64,000 bases of DNA from Paramecium pentaurelia (GCA_905183005.1 CAJJDO010000029.1:526091-590090); one strand, 5' to 3'. Counted from the first letter of the stretch, positions 1 through 13,255 are shown. Made by a program: numbers and translations. Notes: generated by a model from the letters alone, not told the origin.

Positions 1-58
1 TAACATTCAAAATCATACTTGTAGTATCTGGGAGAAGTCTTGTAATTTAAAAAGCTGA
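1..58 (+). CDS. Possible 3' end of a gene cut by the window edge
   Basis: From base 2 a TGA-free frame reads NIQNHTCSIWEKSCNLKS and then stops at TGA 56-58. The residue mix, with Trp and two Cys, looks more like protein than random AT-rich sequence, but 18 codons are too few to identify anything. If real it is the tail of a plus-strand gene that converges on the EF-hand gene, whose stop lies at 127-129. It could equally be chance. Confidence 0.25.
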   Translation, partial: NIQNHTCSIWEKSCNLKS

Positions 59-126
59 AAGGGCTTTTTTTAAAATTTATATTTAATTATTAATATGACA
101 TTGTAGTCTATTTTAATAAATATTCA

Positions 127-3100
127 TCATTCATCCCCCATTCTAGGTTGTGTATCCATTCCATTAAGTCTATCCTTATATACTTCTAGCAAGAATTTAT
201 AATCAATTCGCCCATTTTTCTTGGACCAAGATATTAATTGTGGCCATTGTTCATCTCTAACAACAATTCCTTAAGATCTTAACATTTTATCCATTTCTTA
301 TTTTATTAACTACAAAATATATTTAAATAATTACATCTTCAGTAAGTGGAATTTAACCATTTTAAGTCAAATGTTTGAATATTTCAAGAAGATACTTTCT
401 ATTCTTTCCAATAGCATTAATTGTTTTATCAAATTCTTTAGAGCTTTCCCAAATCCCATTTTCTATTATAATATAAGACATTACCAACATATTGAAGTGC
501 AGTTTGCTTAACTGGAGGTTTTCTTAAGAAAGTCTTGAATTTATTAGTTGCATTCATTAATCCATCATCTGTTAATCCTTCAAATTACTAAGGAGACTAA
601 ACACTATGTTTTGTCATCCATCCTTTATCAGTTTAAGCCATTAATGATTTTTGTGATGATTTTTTCACTCTTCCATTAGCACTCATTGGTCTAATAATAA
701 AAAGATAGAATATACCTTTTCTTTTCATTAGGATTTGAAAACTTAGAAAAAGCATCCATCCATTCTGTTAAATCTAATAAACCATCCCTTCTCTTATCTA
801 TAAATTCAAATAAATCTTTAATAATTGCAAATGGAGGAATGTCTTCTGTAGCCAATCTATACAACATTTCTATCATATCTTTAAATTTATCAAAACTCAA
901 AAATCCAGTATGTTGTGCATCAATCTATCTAAATGCATCTTTAGGTGATAATAAATAATGATAAATATGATCATTCACTCTTTATAAATGAATTGCTGCT
1001 CTTTCTAATATTTTATTATCTGCTTATCTAAAATCTAATCTCTTTGCAAAATCTCTCCAATTTACCATACTATTTCTATCAGTATCTAACATAGCTGATA
1101 ATATATCAATATCTTAAAATGTCAATCCCATATTAAGACTTCTTATTACTTAACGAAATTCTAAATTAGTTATGAATCCAGTATTATCTGAATCATATTA
1201 TTTAAATAATTCGCTAATATTTTTATTTGAATTTCTTAAAAATCTTCTAATTTTATCTAATAAACTTATATTCACTTAATTTCTTTCATCCATAGGCAAT
1301 TCGCATAAACCTCTAAAAATCATTAATAAATTATTACCCTTAAGTCATTGGTCTAATATTTTATAATGATTATTGGCCTTCAGGAAGTTCTTAGACTTTA
1401 GTACCTTTTCCAAAAATAAGTGCAAAGGCATGATTACTTAAAGAACCATTTTTTTGAACTCTTGTCCATAAAGTTTCTATATCACCTTCAACAAATCTTT
1501 TTGGGAATAAAGCTTACAAAGCCTTTGTAAAGCTTTCTTTTGTTATAACATGGCTGTGCTCCATTTAAAAATAGTGAATTGCATTTTAAATGCTTGAAAA
1601 ATAAGTAGAAAGTGCATCTTAGATTTCTTTAATCATTTAATCTTACCAATTATATTGAGCAAATGCATTCAGCCAATCAGATTCTACTAAATATCCTTTT
1701 TTATGAGAATCAAGATCAGAAAAGATTTCATAAACTAATTTTTCAGTTAAATCAAATCCTTAAAGTACATTCTTTTCATCAATCCATTTTTTAAATTTTT
1801 AGAATACTAATTTCTTACGATATCCAGAAACTATATCAAAAGATTCTTTTACACTTGGATAATGTCTACTAATTATTAATCCTATTTATTATCTAGCATT
1901 CATTTTCCAATCAAAAGAAGATCTTGATTCTTATTATTACTTTGCAGAAAAATTTGTTGTTTATCCAAATACTTATTTATTTTTACCATAAAAAAATCCT
2001 TCTTCTACAAATCTTCTAAAATCCATTAAAGTAATTTTTCCTCTTTTATATTAATCCATTAATTTAAATAATCTATTAATTTTAGCTTCTGTAATTTCTT
2101 TTTCTTCAATTTTCAAAATATCTTTTAGATAAGTTCTTAAATCAGCTTTATTTATTTAACCATCAAAATCTTTATCAAATGTTCTAAAGGCATCTTCAAC
2201 AGTTATATTCTCTCTTTAACACCAATTTCTTATTTTGAATAGGATTTCCAATTCCCAATCCCAATCATCTTCTGATAAAGATGGCATCTATTAAATAATT
2301 GATTTACTCAAAAATTTAACAAAAGTATTTAAATCAATTAAACCAATTTTCTATTTATCCATAAAAGCAAAGAATCCATCTTTAGCAGGTTAACTTAGAG
2401 TCATAATTTTATCTATATTATAGAATTCACTAATTGATAAGAATCCATTATGATCAGTATCTAAAAATGTAAAAAGTTCTTCATATGACATTCCCTTTCT
2501 ATTTAATTTTATTCTTAAATCCTTAAGTATTTAATCAAATTTAGATTCTGGTAATCCTTCAACTGGAAACAAGCTTTTTGATTAATTCATTCCATCAACC
2601 AAAGATTAAAACATTTTCTTTTGTCCCATAGTAACTAAATCTATAGATTTAGATTAAACACAAGTATTTTCAATTGCTGATAAATTATCTCCAAATTAAG
2701 GTTTAATCTTTAAACTTTCAACAATTTATTCAATTTAAGATTAATCCTTTCTAACATTAAAATATGAATATCTTTTTATAAATGTATTCATATCTTCATC
2801 ACTAACAACACCATTACCATCAACATCCATTTCTCTACAATATTCTAAACATTCATCATGAGATAATTAAGTAAACAGATTCTTTTCTAAATATTAAGCA
2901 GAAGACTCAATATTGCATGAACCATATCCTGATTTTACTTGTTATAAAAATTATATAACAGTGAATTTTTTTTAAGTTAAATATTTACTTATTTTTTATG
3001 CAAAATCAACTAGATCTTTAGCTGTATCCTTCTAATCCATTTATTTATTAACATCCATAATCATTTAAATAAAATCATAGTAATTAATTAATGAATCTCT

Positions 3101-4898
3101 ATTCTTTGGAAGATAACGAACTAATCTATTTATATCTTAAACATTCAATCCCAATGAACTTTCCATTAAGACAGTTTTAAAATTGGCAGTATCCAGATTA
3201 CCTTCTTAATGTTCATCAAAATATTCAAAGGAGGATCTCAAAACCTTCATTTTCTAAGGATCAACTAAATGATCTCTCATTTTATGTAATGTATCTTTAA
3301 ACCATGACAAATCATAAATTTTGTCATCTTCTTCAACAGTATTAAATAATGCTAATAAATCATTCATACTGATGGTTTCTTTTCCATCTAAAATTTCTTT
3401 AGCCACTTTAAGGGCTTTGTGTTAATTTAGAGATTCATCTAAATGCATTAAAGCAAATTTTAATTATTACAAATTAACAGGAGGATGATCACGATGTAAA
3501 TTCATTCTCTATAACAAATCATCTGTATGAATTTAGAATTTATATACAACATCCTTTATATAATTTACATGAGTTTCTATTCAATTTATATATATAATAC
3601 TTACTTTTATCAACAATAGCTTTAAGCCAATCAAATTTATCAATAAAACCATCATTATTAACATCTAAAGTCTAAAATAAAGTGATTATTTATATTTCAT
3701 TAAGAGGTAAATCTATTTTAATTACAGCCCTCTTAAAATCATCAAAATTCATTCTAATTTTTCTTTCACTTGTTTTACCAAATGCCTATTAACATAGATC
3801 TAAAAATGACTAATTAATATTATTTATTCTAATATTACATCTTCAATATTTAATGCATGATCTCTAATATAATATTTTAATCTTTCTAATGCATGCACTT
3901 TATCATTAACTGATCTTTGAAATCCCATTCTAGAAATCTATTAAGTTGATGGTCTTAATTCTATCTAAAAATATTATTGATCATTTTAATATTACAGTTT
4001 TACTCATAAGACCCCCTTTTTTAGATTAAGCTTAAGAATTCTTTGCAGTTTTGGGTCGTGCATCAGGTAATTCAATACCAAGAGAATTAGTTAAATAATT
4101 CCTGGCACCATCATCAATCATCAAATTGTTTTCTTCAGGATGCTAACTCTTGCTCAATTATTGCAGGTACTACTATGTCAAACGCATGTCTCCTTTCGAT
4201 TTTCTTTCTGACAATGGTCTTTTTGTAATTTCCTATAAACAAATATTGATCCAATATTTTACTTTACAACTATCCATTAGTGAATCTAAAAATTGTACAG
4301 CAGCACAATGAGATTTAACAAAGAATGTCCCCACACATGGTATTTCAACTTCAACAACATCCCTCTAAAATCATTTATAAGTTTATATACATTGCGTACT
4401 ATATCAGATAATGATTTAATGACTCTTTCAACAGCCATTTTAGCTGAATCCTTATTTTAAGATGCATACAATGCTATTTCTGCCCAATTTACAATCGCAT
4501 GCTAAATCTTACCAGATGTCTAAACTTTATAAGGTCTTAATTATCGACCTATAGCTATGGCAGTTTTTAGATTGAATCCATTTACAAATTCCTTACATTA
4601 AATTAATCGACTACCTTTGCAACAAGAAAAACTGGTTAACGTGGCTATTTGTCTCTTTCTACTGGATTAGTAACTCCATCTAATATAACATCTGGAGCAC
4701 TAAAAGAAAATGTTCCAAATTTGTTCATCGCTACACCTCTACCCATTCGTAATTATCTTGAAACATGAAGGCCTTCACAATACAAAATTTATAATTACCG
4801 AATGCATTCCAAGCAGCAGAGACAGTTTCCTCATCCAAAGCCGCTATCAATGAGCCATTGCTTATAAATAACTCTACTTGCTTACTCTGCTTATCCAT
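127..4898 (-). CDS. CCDC81-type HU domain fused to a long EF-hand calcium-binding protein
   Basis: Roughly 1,530 residues. Starts at ATG 4896-4898 (MDKQSKQVELF). The N-terminal ~300 residues match the CCDC81 HU-like region: GRGVAMNKFGTFSFSAPD, then LDGVTNPVERDKQPR, then IGRQLRPYKVQTSGKIQHA, then VEIPCVGTFFVKSHCAAVQF. The frame then runs without a stop through KKGGLMSKT and a 31-nt intron (around 3970-4000) into a C-terminal two-thirds full of EF-hand loops, such as LDVNNDGFID (~3650), MDVDGNGVV (~2810), LDTDHNGFL (~2450), FDKDFDGQI (~2170), LDTDRNSMV (~1080), SDNTGFI (~1185) and DKRRDGLLD (~790). It ends GMDTQPRMGDE-TGA. Several introns of 23-31 nt are needed, three in the HU part, two of them ending AAG. 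CCDC81 is a cilium/centrosome-linked family, so a calcium-responsive ciliary or cortical structural role is inferred. The in-frame join makes one gene more likely than two, but exon boundaries in the long EF-hand part were not all checked. Confidence 0.75.
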
Positions 4899-6461
4899 TT
4901 CGAGTGGCTATTTTAGAGATTATTGACTATGCATTCATGGTTGCCTTGCTTTAATAACTATCAATGCTATTCATTTATAATTAATTTATTAATAATGTTA
5001 TCTTATATATGAATTTATATCTAATCTCAACTCTTCTCAATCTAAATATTCAATTTATACATACATTGTTCTATGTTTTATTGTATTAATTCTTAAAATA
5101 TTAATTTTAAATCAATTTCTTAAGTCTTATATTATATATATATTACTTACTATAACCAAAACTCATATTGAATCTAATTTATACTATACTTATTAATAAA
5201 TCTACTTTATTTTACTGTAATTAAAATTACATTATTTTTCATTTCTTCCAAAATATATAAAAAAGTATAGTTTCAAAAAATTACAGTATTTAATAACTTG
5301 ATTAAACTATTTTAAACAATTATTCAATCAATTTGTTGTTCCTGATTCTATTAAATAATCAAATATATACTTTTATTTATTATAAAAAGATTTGACAAGT
5401 TTAAGAATTCTTTAGTTACTATTAAATTATTCTTTTTGAAATAAAATTATGTTGGTGTCAAAATTGATTTATCATTAATTGATTAATCCTAAGAAAAGAT
5501 TGAATTACCTCCAGTGTGTAAAACTACTTAAATTAAGTCATATATTTTAGTATATATAAAAAAGAAAACAATAAGAATACATCAATAGACAAACAAAAGA
5601 AGACTTATCTATTTAAAAGCAAAAAATATATTTAAGATTATAAAAATATCCATTTTTTCTTATTATTTTATAACAAAAATCTTTCTTTGGCTTTTATAAT
5701 TATTTTAATAAATATTTTACTTTTTTGCATTATTTAAAGAAATCTTTAAGATTAATGAAAAAATTTTTAATTAAATAATATTAAAACAATTTTATTAAAT
5801 GAAATTTAATGAACTTTAAAATACAATATTATTAATTCTAAACAGACTATTAAGAATAGATTTTTGAAGAAATGTAAATTTATCAATTTTACAATGCTAA
5901 AATTTTATTATAGTAAAATAACAAATAAATTATTTTATTGCTAGCAATTTTTTGCATCTTCAAATTGACTCATAAATCTTAAAGAGCAATAGAAATTATA
6001 ATATAATGGTTTTTATTTTTTAATTTTGAATTATGGACTAAAAATTAAAAATATAAAGTTTATTATCAAAACTTAGAACTTTTGTTTAGAATTTATTTAA
6101 TTTAAAAAATATGAAATTAAGAGTAACTGTAATTGATTTAGGATAAAATCAATAACTCTTGAATTTCATATACAATTTGCTATTCCCAAATAATTTCTGA
6201 TGAAAATCATACGTTTTTAAATTAGAATTTAGTATCAAATTTAATTAATTCTAAATTTAAACATCATATCTATATTATAACTATATCTTATTTATTTTTG
6301 CATTTTTTCAAAACTTAAAAGGATTATATTAGAAATAAGAAATTAACATTTTTAAGTTTCTATGAATTCTGATCTATACACCCTAATTTATTGAAAATTT
6401 TGAGTAGTTTTTACAATATAGAATAATTATCTACAGTTTTTTTATATATTAAATTATTTTA
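4899..6461. other. AT-rich intergenic stretch, no gene recognised
   Basis: About 1.5 kb with no convincing TGA-free frame of protein-like composition on either strand and no conserved motif. It separates the start of the minus-strand CCDC81/EF-hand gene from a plus-strand membrane protein gene, so it should hold both promoters. It is unusually long for this otherwise very compact genome and may contain decayed sequence. Confidence 0.5.
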
Positions 6462-7333
6462 ATGGCTTTAAAAAATATTATTGATTTGACTGATGGAGTT
6501 ATTTTAAGATACATATGCATTTCTAATGACTCTAGAATAGATATAAATATATTTATTGGAATTGTTTGCAGACTTACAATTTTTACTCTTTTGATAATAT
6601 TCAAAGATATAAAATAATATTCTATTGGTGAACTTATTGTTTGGTTTTTAGTGTGGCTAGTTTAACATATATATATATTGTGTATTGAGAAAAATTATAT
6701 TATACTAGGTGAATCTAAAGTTCTTAGAAGAGAAATAGAATATAAAATTATGGATTCTTTATAATTATTAATAGGAATAATATTTTTATCATTGAACTTA
6801 AATTCATATATAGAAATATTAATCTTGGTTTTATTTTCAATCAATTTTTTATTGAAATTCTATATAATAATCTTTAAAATAAAAATAAAAGAAGGTTATA
6901 CAGTGAATTTTTAAAAGTAAGGTGGTGTTTATTAATTTTATATTGGATTTTTATTTGGGGCTGTATGTATTACTTTATATTATATCAATTTGGAGGGTAA
7001 TATTTAAAATATTAAAATACTTTGAGTGATATTTTGATAATAACAATGATTGGTTAATTAATATTAGTAGTATTTTCATTTATAATATTTTGTCGTCATA
7101 AATCGGAATTCTTGTGGAGTAATGATTGGGCAAAAGGCATATTAGGAATTTTCTATGGAATTAAAGTAGGAATTTTCAGTATCTTTTATGGATTTATTAT
7201 TGGCTGTCTTTTAATCATATGGTACATTTGGGAATTTTGTTTTAAAAAAGTATTACATAGTCAAAAAAAAGAAAAGGTAGGAAACAGAAGAAATATGATT
7301 TATTATTAATAAAATTAATTATTAATATATTGA
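6462..7333 (+). pseudogene. Multi-pass membrane protein with a broken frame
   Basis: ATG 6462 opens MALKNIIDLTDGVILRYI and the frame runs through several hydrophobic helices (RLTIFTLLIIF, GELIVWFLVWL, LLIGIIFLSLNL, IGFLFGAVCITLYY) to a TGA at 7023-7025. A second frame, shifted by one base, then continues SDILIITMIGQLILVVFSFIIF, WSNDWAKGILGIFYG and FIIGCLLIIWYIW to TGA 7331-7333. Both halves look like one membrane protein of about 290 residues with six or more helices. I found no GT...AG intron of suitable length that restores the frame at ~7015-7030. The choices are a single-base indel in a decaying gene, an assembly error, or a truncated protein with a relic downstream. No family is recognised. 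Confidence 0.45.
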
Positions 7334-7642
7334 ATTAAATAATCTTCTGTTTAATTAAAGATATTATATGTAAAAATTTATCATATATCTATATTAATTT
7401 ATCTATTATTAAGAAATTTTACTATAGATATTCACCAATATTTAATTTAGTAATTTATTGAGCTTGATAATACTTATTTGACTTTGATATTTCTTGATTC
7501 TATTCAATAATTTTTGATTTTAATTTTAAGGATATTAATGTTTATATAATATTACCTTAAAATTGAATTATAATAGAACATATAAATATATATAATATTG
7601 AAAATTATTATTAATGTTTTAAAATATCTTGTATTTAATATT
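7334..7642. other. AT-rich spacer between convergent genes
   Basis: About 300 bp between the stop of the plus-strand membrane gene and the stop of the minus-strand zinc-ribbon gene. No coding frame or RNA structure was recognised. Confidence 0.5.
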
Positions 7643-8333
7643 TCATATCTTGTCTTTATCCTATGTAATTTGTACCATTGGTTATAATTATACAAAATTA
7701 TGGTTGTTACATTTGGTGCATCTGATAACAGATGATACTTTATAATTATATTATTTATTTACTTCCTTTTTGATATTTAACTGTCACATTGCAATGAGCA
7801 CACTTTATAAATTCATAAGTTGGTTATTACACTTGTCTACATTGATAACACATGAATGGCTTTTAGTCATTAGATATTGTTTATGGAGTCTTACAAAATA
7901 TACAAACTGCATAATGAGTTCTAGAATTTGAAAACTAATAATTACAATATATTTTATTTTTTTGTTAATTACTATTAGTTATATTATTAGTAATTATTGT
8001 GTATATTTGGTTGAACAACTTATTATTACTAATTCTAATTTAATTACTAATGTCAAAATAAGCTAATGATACCTATATTTGATAATTAGGTAGTTGATTA
8101 TAATTGAATATATATGGTTATGTTTATTTATACATCTCTTGTTTTTATTTGGTTTAGTTGCAAGTTTCTTAAAATAATAATTTTAAATTACATTCATTAG
8201 TTAGTAAAACATAGCTTTGTTGTTCTGTCATATCTTACATTTCTATAGAGTAATCTTTTTAAGGTTCTTAATATTTTTTGCTTGATTGATTTGATAAAAG
8301 TCCTGTTTGATTTTAAGAAAAGCCTTGATCCAT
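7643..8333 (-). CDS. Small protein with four CxxC pairs (LSD1-type zinc ribbon)
   Basis: 221 residues after removal of one 25-nt intron that ends AAAG (about 7732-7756). Starts MDQGFSQNQTGLLS; the first ~130 residues are Gln/Asn-rich and low complexity. The C-terminal third carries four CxxC knuckles: CIFC, CYQC, CAHC and CTKC. The last pair sits in CAHCNVTVKYQKG...SSVIRCTKCNNHNF, the layout of LSD1-type and related zinc ribbons (CxxC, L/V-x-Y, G, SVxC-xxC). The frame closes at TGA 7643-7645. It lies 58 bp downstream of another minus-strand Q-rich gene, but ciliate genes are monocistronic, so this need not mean a link. A protein- or nucleic-acid-binding zinc module is inferred; no specific function can be assigned. 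Confidence 0.7.
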
Positions 8334-8391
8334 ATTAATAAATTAATTAGAATATTATAAGATTATATTTTTTAGAATATAATAATTTAAA

Positions 8392-9135
8392 TCATTTTTT
8401 CCCTTGTTAAGGGATTAAGAACTCTGATAAAAAGTCTTATTCTTATTGTTTAGTTAGATTTAATTTTGATTAAGCTGATTAATTTTAAAGTCCTTAAGGT
8501 TATTGAAAATGCTATTTTTATTATACTTCAAATTGATATTATTAATTTTAATAATCCTATTCCTAATAATCTTATCCCAAATATTGATCAAATTTTTATT
8601 AATCATTGTAATCATATTATTCATTTTCAATATTTTATATTTCTTTCAATGGAACATTACTGACTTATTATCTAAATCCCTATAATATTTAATTTAAATA
8701 ATACTTATAATTATTGCATTAGTCGTTAATTTTCTTCCCTTAGTTTTTTTTTTTCATCTGTAAAATAATTTGGATACACCTTAATTAAATAATCATTATA
8801 ATTGATTTTTTCTATATTAGTTTTTTGAATTGCTTATTTTAATCTAACACTTCCATCTTCATATCTCTTAAATAAATTTGCTATTTATTCTCTAAATTCT
8901 TAATTTCTTGTCTCAGCCAAAGGTCTATTATTATTGCAAAACTGAATACCTGGTTCTTTTTATAGTTTCAACTTCTCTTTACAAACTAGATAAATAATTT
9001 TAAGCTGCTTTCTAATATAATTAATTTCGTTCTGCCATTTTATCTCTAATATTTTATCTATCCCTTCGACTATTATTGATAATAAATTATATATTACAAT
9101 CTTTCAAGTGATTCATCAATAGACTCTTAATTCAT
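8392..9135 (-). CDS. Coiled-coil, glutamine-rich protein of unknown function
   Basis: 221 residues after three introns of 28, 25 and 25 nt, all ending TAG. ATG 9133-9135 gives MNQESIDESLERFRRDRQNI; the first 130 residues are charged and helical (REVETIKRTRPLAETRNQEF, EQIANLFKRYEDG, EKKKLREENQRLMQQLQ), typical of a coiled coil. The C-terminal 90 residues are very Gln/Tyr/Asp-rich (DQYLGQDYQEQDYQNQQ) and end EFLIPQQGKK-TGA. Much of the Gln comes from TAA and TAG codons, so a standard-code translation shows nothing here. No family is recognised. Exact reading-frame closure across three introns supports a real gene. Confidence 0.65.
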
Positions 9136-10650
9136 TTTTAAGTTATCGTATATTTATTAATTAAAAAATTAAATTTCAATTATCAAATAAATGTGATCCA
9201 AAAAAGAAGTCTAAGAAATGATTAATATTGATATTCAAACTAGTATAATCTCAATTTTTAATCTGTAAATAATAATTAGTAAAAACTAATCATTATTTCT
9301 TTAATAAAAATACTAAAAAAGATAAAGATATTAGAAAATAAAAAATAAAAAATTGTCATATAATAAAATTATTGTATTAAAAGCAATCAGTTAAATTATT
9401 ATCATTTTTAAATAAAGTAAAAGAGATATTGTTCAGAACCTAGTATTTATTTAAAATCTTTCACATATTTTGGATATTCTTTTTTTATCAATTCTCTGTA
9501 TTAATAATTATCTTTTCTCTATACTTTTAATTGTTATGAACCAAATTACTCAAAAATTTTCACATATATTATTTTTTTATAATTTAGGTAAAATAACAAA
9601 TTAAATAGATTGATATTTTATTTGAATTACCTGATAAAGAGTTGAAAAAAGATTCATCTGACTAGATTTATTGATTATTTATATATATTTTAAAAAATCA
9701 ATTATTTTATTTACTTTATAGTATGATTAAGTAATATAAATTTAATTCATATGATGTAAATTTCGATCTTTGATGGCAAGAGTTTAAGCATTAAATAATT
9801 AGTTGTGTTTTTGTTTTTAAGTATATACTGAACGGTTAGAATATCTTCTTCAATAACATTTAATTACTCTTCTTCATTAATTGAAATTTAGATAATAGAA
9901 GTTTCAACATATATTCTTTTAAAGAATTGCAATCAACAATGAAATATTCTTAAATTATTGTTGGATCTAAATAAATTATTATATTTTTTATAACTATATG
10001 TATTATTCAATTAATCAAATAGTATTTTGAGATGCAAAGAAAATTAGTTAAATTCATTAATAAAGAGATCTTGTTAAATTGGTAATATTCACAAGCATTT
10101 TATTTATATTATGTATTTTAGATTTATAAAATAATATTTCCAAATAATATTTGAAAGATTTTAATAAAACTTTGATTTAGCATTATATAACACTATCTAA
10201 TTACAGTATCTAATTAGGAAATTAAAAATAACTTTTAAGTTTTGTTTTTAATATGTTAATTTAAATTAGTTTTGTCATTATTTAAGCAATAGTATAATTA
10301 AGATTTCAATAGAAATATTACCTTATTTGACATAGTTATAGCTCTCATCAATGAATATTAATCATATAAAATATAAAATTTGAAATGTTTTTAAAAATGT
10401 AGTTTTTTTCAGTTGAAAATTGATCTATTTTATTCAATGAAGGGATTAAAATTGTTAACTATAGGGATTTAAGTAGTATATGTTTCAACCTAATTGATTA
10501 ATGAGTTGATCCATATAATTTAATTAAATTAATGAACTAAGATCATGTTAGTTAATATACTTAGAGCCAAACTCCTAATAATTAAGATATCAACCCTTAG
10601 TTGTCAAGTAATTAATCATTGCATATCATGGTAGAATATTAATAAATAAA
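9136..10650. other. AT-rich intergenic stretch, no gene recognised
   Basis: About 1.5 kb between two divergent starts (minus-strand coiled-coil gene and plus-strand channel gene). Short poly-T and poly-A runs and scattered GT...AG pairs are present, but I found no protein-like frame. Part of it may be decayed coding DNA. Confidence 0.45.
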
Positions 10651-13255
10651 ATGAAGAACCCAGAACAATTATAACTAATTTAAGAAATTGATGAGGAATA
10701 ATAATAACCTTAGAAACAAAGACCAAGTCTTAGCATAGATTCAGACAAAGAGGGAACTGGGATTCAACAGATTAAATAACGACCATCTAGTTCTAGTCCA
10801 TCAGATTAAAAGACAGTGAAAAATAAAACCAATCATAGCGGCAGTCAAGCTATAAATAGTGGCAACGGACGTTCCAGCAAAACTCCTCAAGATTTTTAAG
10901 AAGAAATAATCCCTCAAGTGAGAAGCATTTTGAAATAAGGAACTTTTATTAGTCATGCCTCTTTACCTAGGAGTAAAGGTATTAGACCTAGCAGATTATA
11001 AAGGTAATTATTATAGGTTATTGTTTTTAAGTTTGCAGAGTTTATAGTAATCGATAAGAAAAAATAGAGTATATCCAGAGGAAATTCGAGATAATTCAGG
11101 GTCTAATTAAAATGATTCAATATCAGAAGATTCATTTTTTGAGGAAACTGAATAAAATTAAGTAGAGGATGAAACAAGATTTAGATTTGATAAACGGTAT
11201 TAAGTTTATTTATTGAAGTTATGCTCATCTTTCATATATTATATTTCCTGATGATCCAACAAAATTGTTATGGGATATTTTAATTATAATAGCATTATTA
11301 TATGTATGTTTTGTAGTTCCTTATGAAATATCTTTTAAGAATGACGATACAGAAGAATCAGCAGTTTAATTTGGTTTAAATATTTCTGTAGATATTATTT
11401 ATGGGATAGACATAATCATAAATCTCTTTAGCGCTTATGTTGATGATTAAGATGAATTGATAGTAGATAGAAAGATAATAATTAAACATTATTTGACTGG
11501 TTGGTTTATACTGGACATTATATGTGTTATGCCCTTAGATTATGTAGTTGATGACAACAATACAACTGGTTTTCAGAAAATTGCAAAACTGCCAAAAGCA
11601 TATAAAATGGTTAAGCTTATAAAAATGTCAAGAATGTTAAAGTTTTGTATATAAAAGAAGAAGTATGGAGAAATGTTGAATCAATTTTCAAATATCAGTG
11701 TAATTCTGTTTAGTTATCATAGTAAAATATTAGGGTTATGATTATCTCATTATTATCAGTAATCCTAGTAAGTCATTTGTTTTCTTGTTTTTGGTATTTT
11801 ATTGGAACAATTTCATCTGAAACTTAGACTTGGATTGACCAATATGTAGATAATGAATCTAATTTTGAAAGATATATAATGAGTATGTATTGGGTCTTTT
11901 AAACTATGGCAACTACTGGATATGGAGATATTTCAGCAACTAATAGTACAGAATAGATGATAGCAATATTTATAATGATTATTGGAGTGATTTTCTTTTC
12001 TGTTACAATAGGTTCAGTTAGTTCTTTGTTAACTTAATTAGATTCTTAAAATTTGAAATATAAAGAAAAAATAGATACTTTAAATGAAATTGCTAAACAT
12101 CATAAAATAGATAATACTTTATATGCTAAAATTTGTAAAGTGTTAAAGTAAGGATACAAAAATAATTAGAATGAAGTAGTTGAATTTTTACATCTTTTGC
12201 CTTAAAATTTAAGGACTGAATTATCATAAGCTATGTATAAAAATGTATTTTTGGGTATTGATCTATTTAAACATAAACCATTAAGATTTACAGCATATAT
12301 AGGACCTTTGTTAACAATACTTAGAATTCCAGAAGGAGATGTAATTTATAATGAAGGGGATTATGCAAGTGAAATATATTTTATTCGTGAAGGAAGTGTC
12401 TCATTATGTATAAAAGAATGTGATTATCATCCCTTTGTAACAATAGATGTAGGATAATACTTTGGAGAAATTGAATTGATTAAAGAAACCTAAAGAAAAT
12501 ATACAGCTATTGCTTAAAAATAATGTGAACTATTGTCTCTATCTAAATCAAACTTTTATAAAATATTTTTTTCAGAATTCAGAGAAATAGGTGAAGAATT
12601 ACATGAAGATGCAAGAAGGAAAAAAAGAGATTATGAAGATAAATTTACTAAAACCAAAGCTTATTTATAAGGATTGGAATAAAAAGCTGAATAATAATTA
12701 ACAGAATCCAATAATGAAAGTAAAATTAAACTTGGTTTAGAAAAATTCAAATTAAATTTAATGTTTTAAGCTTAAACTAAGAAAGGTATTTTAGAAAAAG
12801 CAATAAAAGATGCTGAATAATAGACATCAAATGAATTAAAAAGAAGAATGACACATTTAAAAACTGTGTTATTGTAAAAGGGTATAATAAATAAAATGGA
12901 TGAAAAGAGTCCTAGTAGAATCTCTCCTAAATTAATCAAAACAAATACTCTAAATAGTGAAACATAAACTAGAAAATTTGATAAAAAAAATACATTTTTA
13001 CCTATGGATATCATTAAATAGGCTTAATAATTAAGTTCAGATGAAGAGAATAATGTCAAAGATAAATAATAGTAAGATTAAAATAATCATCGAATTACTA
13101 AAAAGGCTATGACTACTTTTCTCTAACCTGAAACAAGGGAACATCAAGCTGAATTTCTATTATCTCAAGATGGGATGTTAAATTCTCAAACTCCATCATC
13201 TTATAATACAAATATACAATTTTTAAAAAATAGAAAAAAATAATTGTACCTCTGA
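10651..13255 (+). CDS. Voltage-gated / cyclic-nucleotide-domain K+ channel
   Basis: 843 residues after three introns at 11004-11031 (28 nt, ends AAG), 11197-11218 (22 nt, ends AAG) and 11700-11722 (23 nt, ends TAG). The N-terminal ~180 residues are polar (SLSIDSDKEGTGIQ). Six membrane segments follow: LWDILIIIALLYVCFVVPYE, then SVDIIYGIDIIINLF, then TGWFILDIICVMPLDY, a short charged S4-like stretch KAYKMVKLIKMSRMLKF, and VMIISLLSVILVSHLFSCFW. The pore reads MYWVFQTMATTGYGDIS, so the selectivity filter is GYGD, and S6 is IAIFIMIIGVIFFSVTIGS. A C-linker and cyclic-nucleotide-binding fold come next (RIPEGDVIYNEGDYASEIYF, EGSVSLCI, GQYFGEIELI), then a long charged tail. The architecture is that of the EAG/HCN/CNG superfamily. 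Ciliates have expanded this family and use K+ channels to shape membrane potential and swimming; that role is inferred. S4 has fewer basic residues than classical voltage sensors. Confidence 0.9.

Noticed and set aside
4005..4898. CCDC81-like region as a separate small gene ending near 3985
   Set aside because: The TGA that would end it lies inside a 31-nt intron with proper GTA...TAG ends, and the frame after the intron continues in a protein-like manner into the EF-hand region.
8466..8685. Hydrophobic plus-strand reading frames
   Set aside because: They are antisense shadows of the Q/D/Y-rich part of the minus-strand coiled-coil gene.
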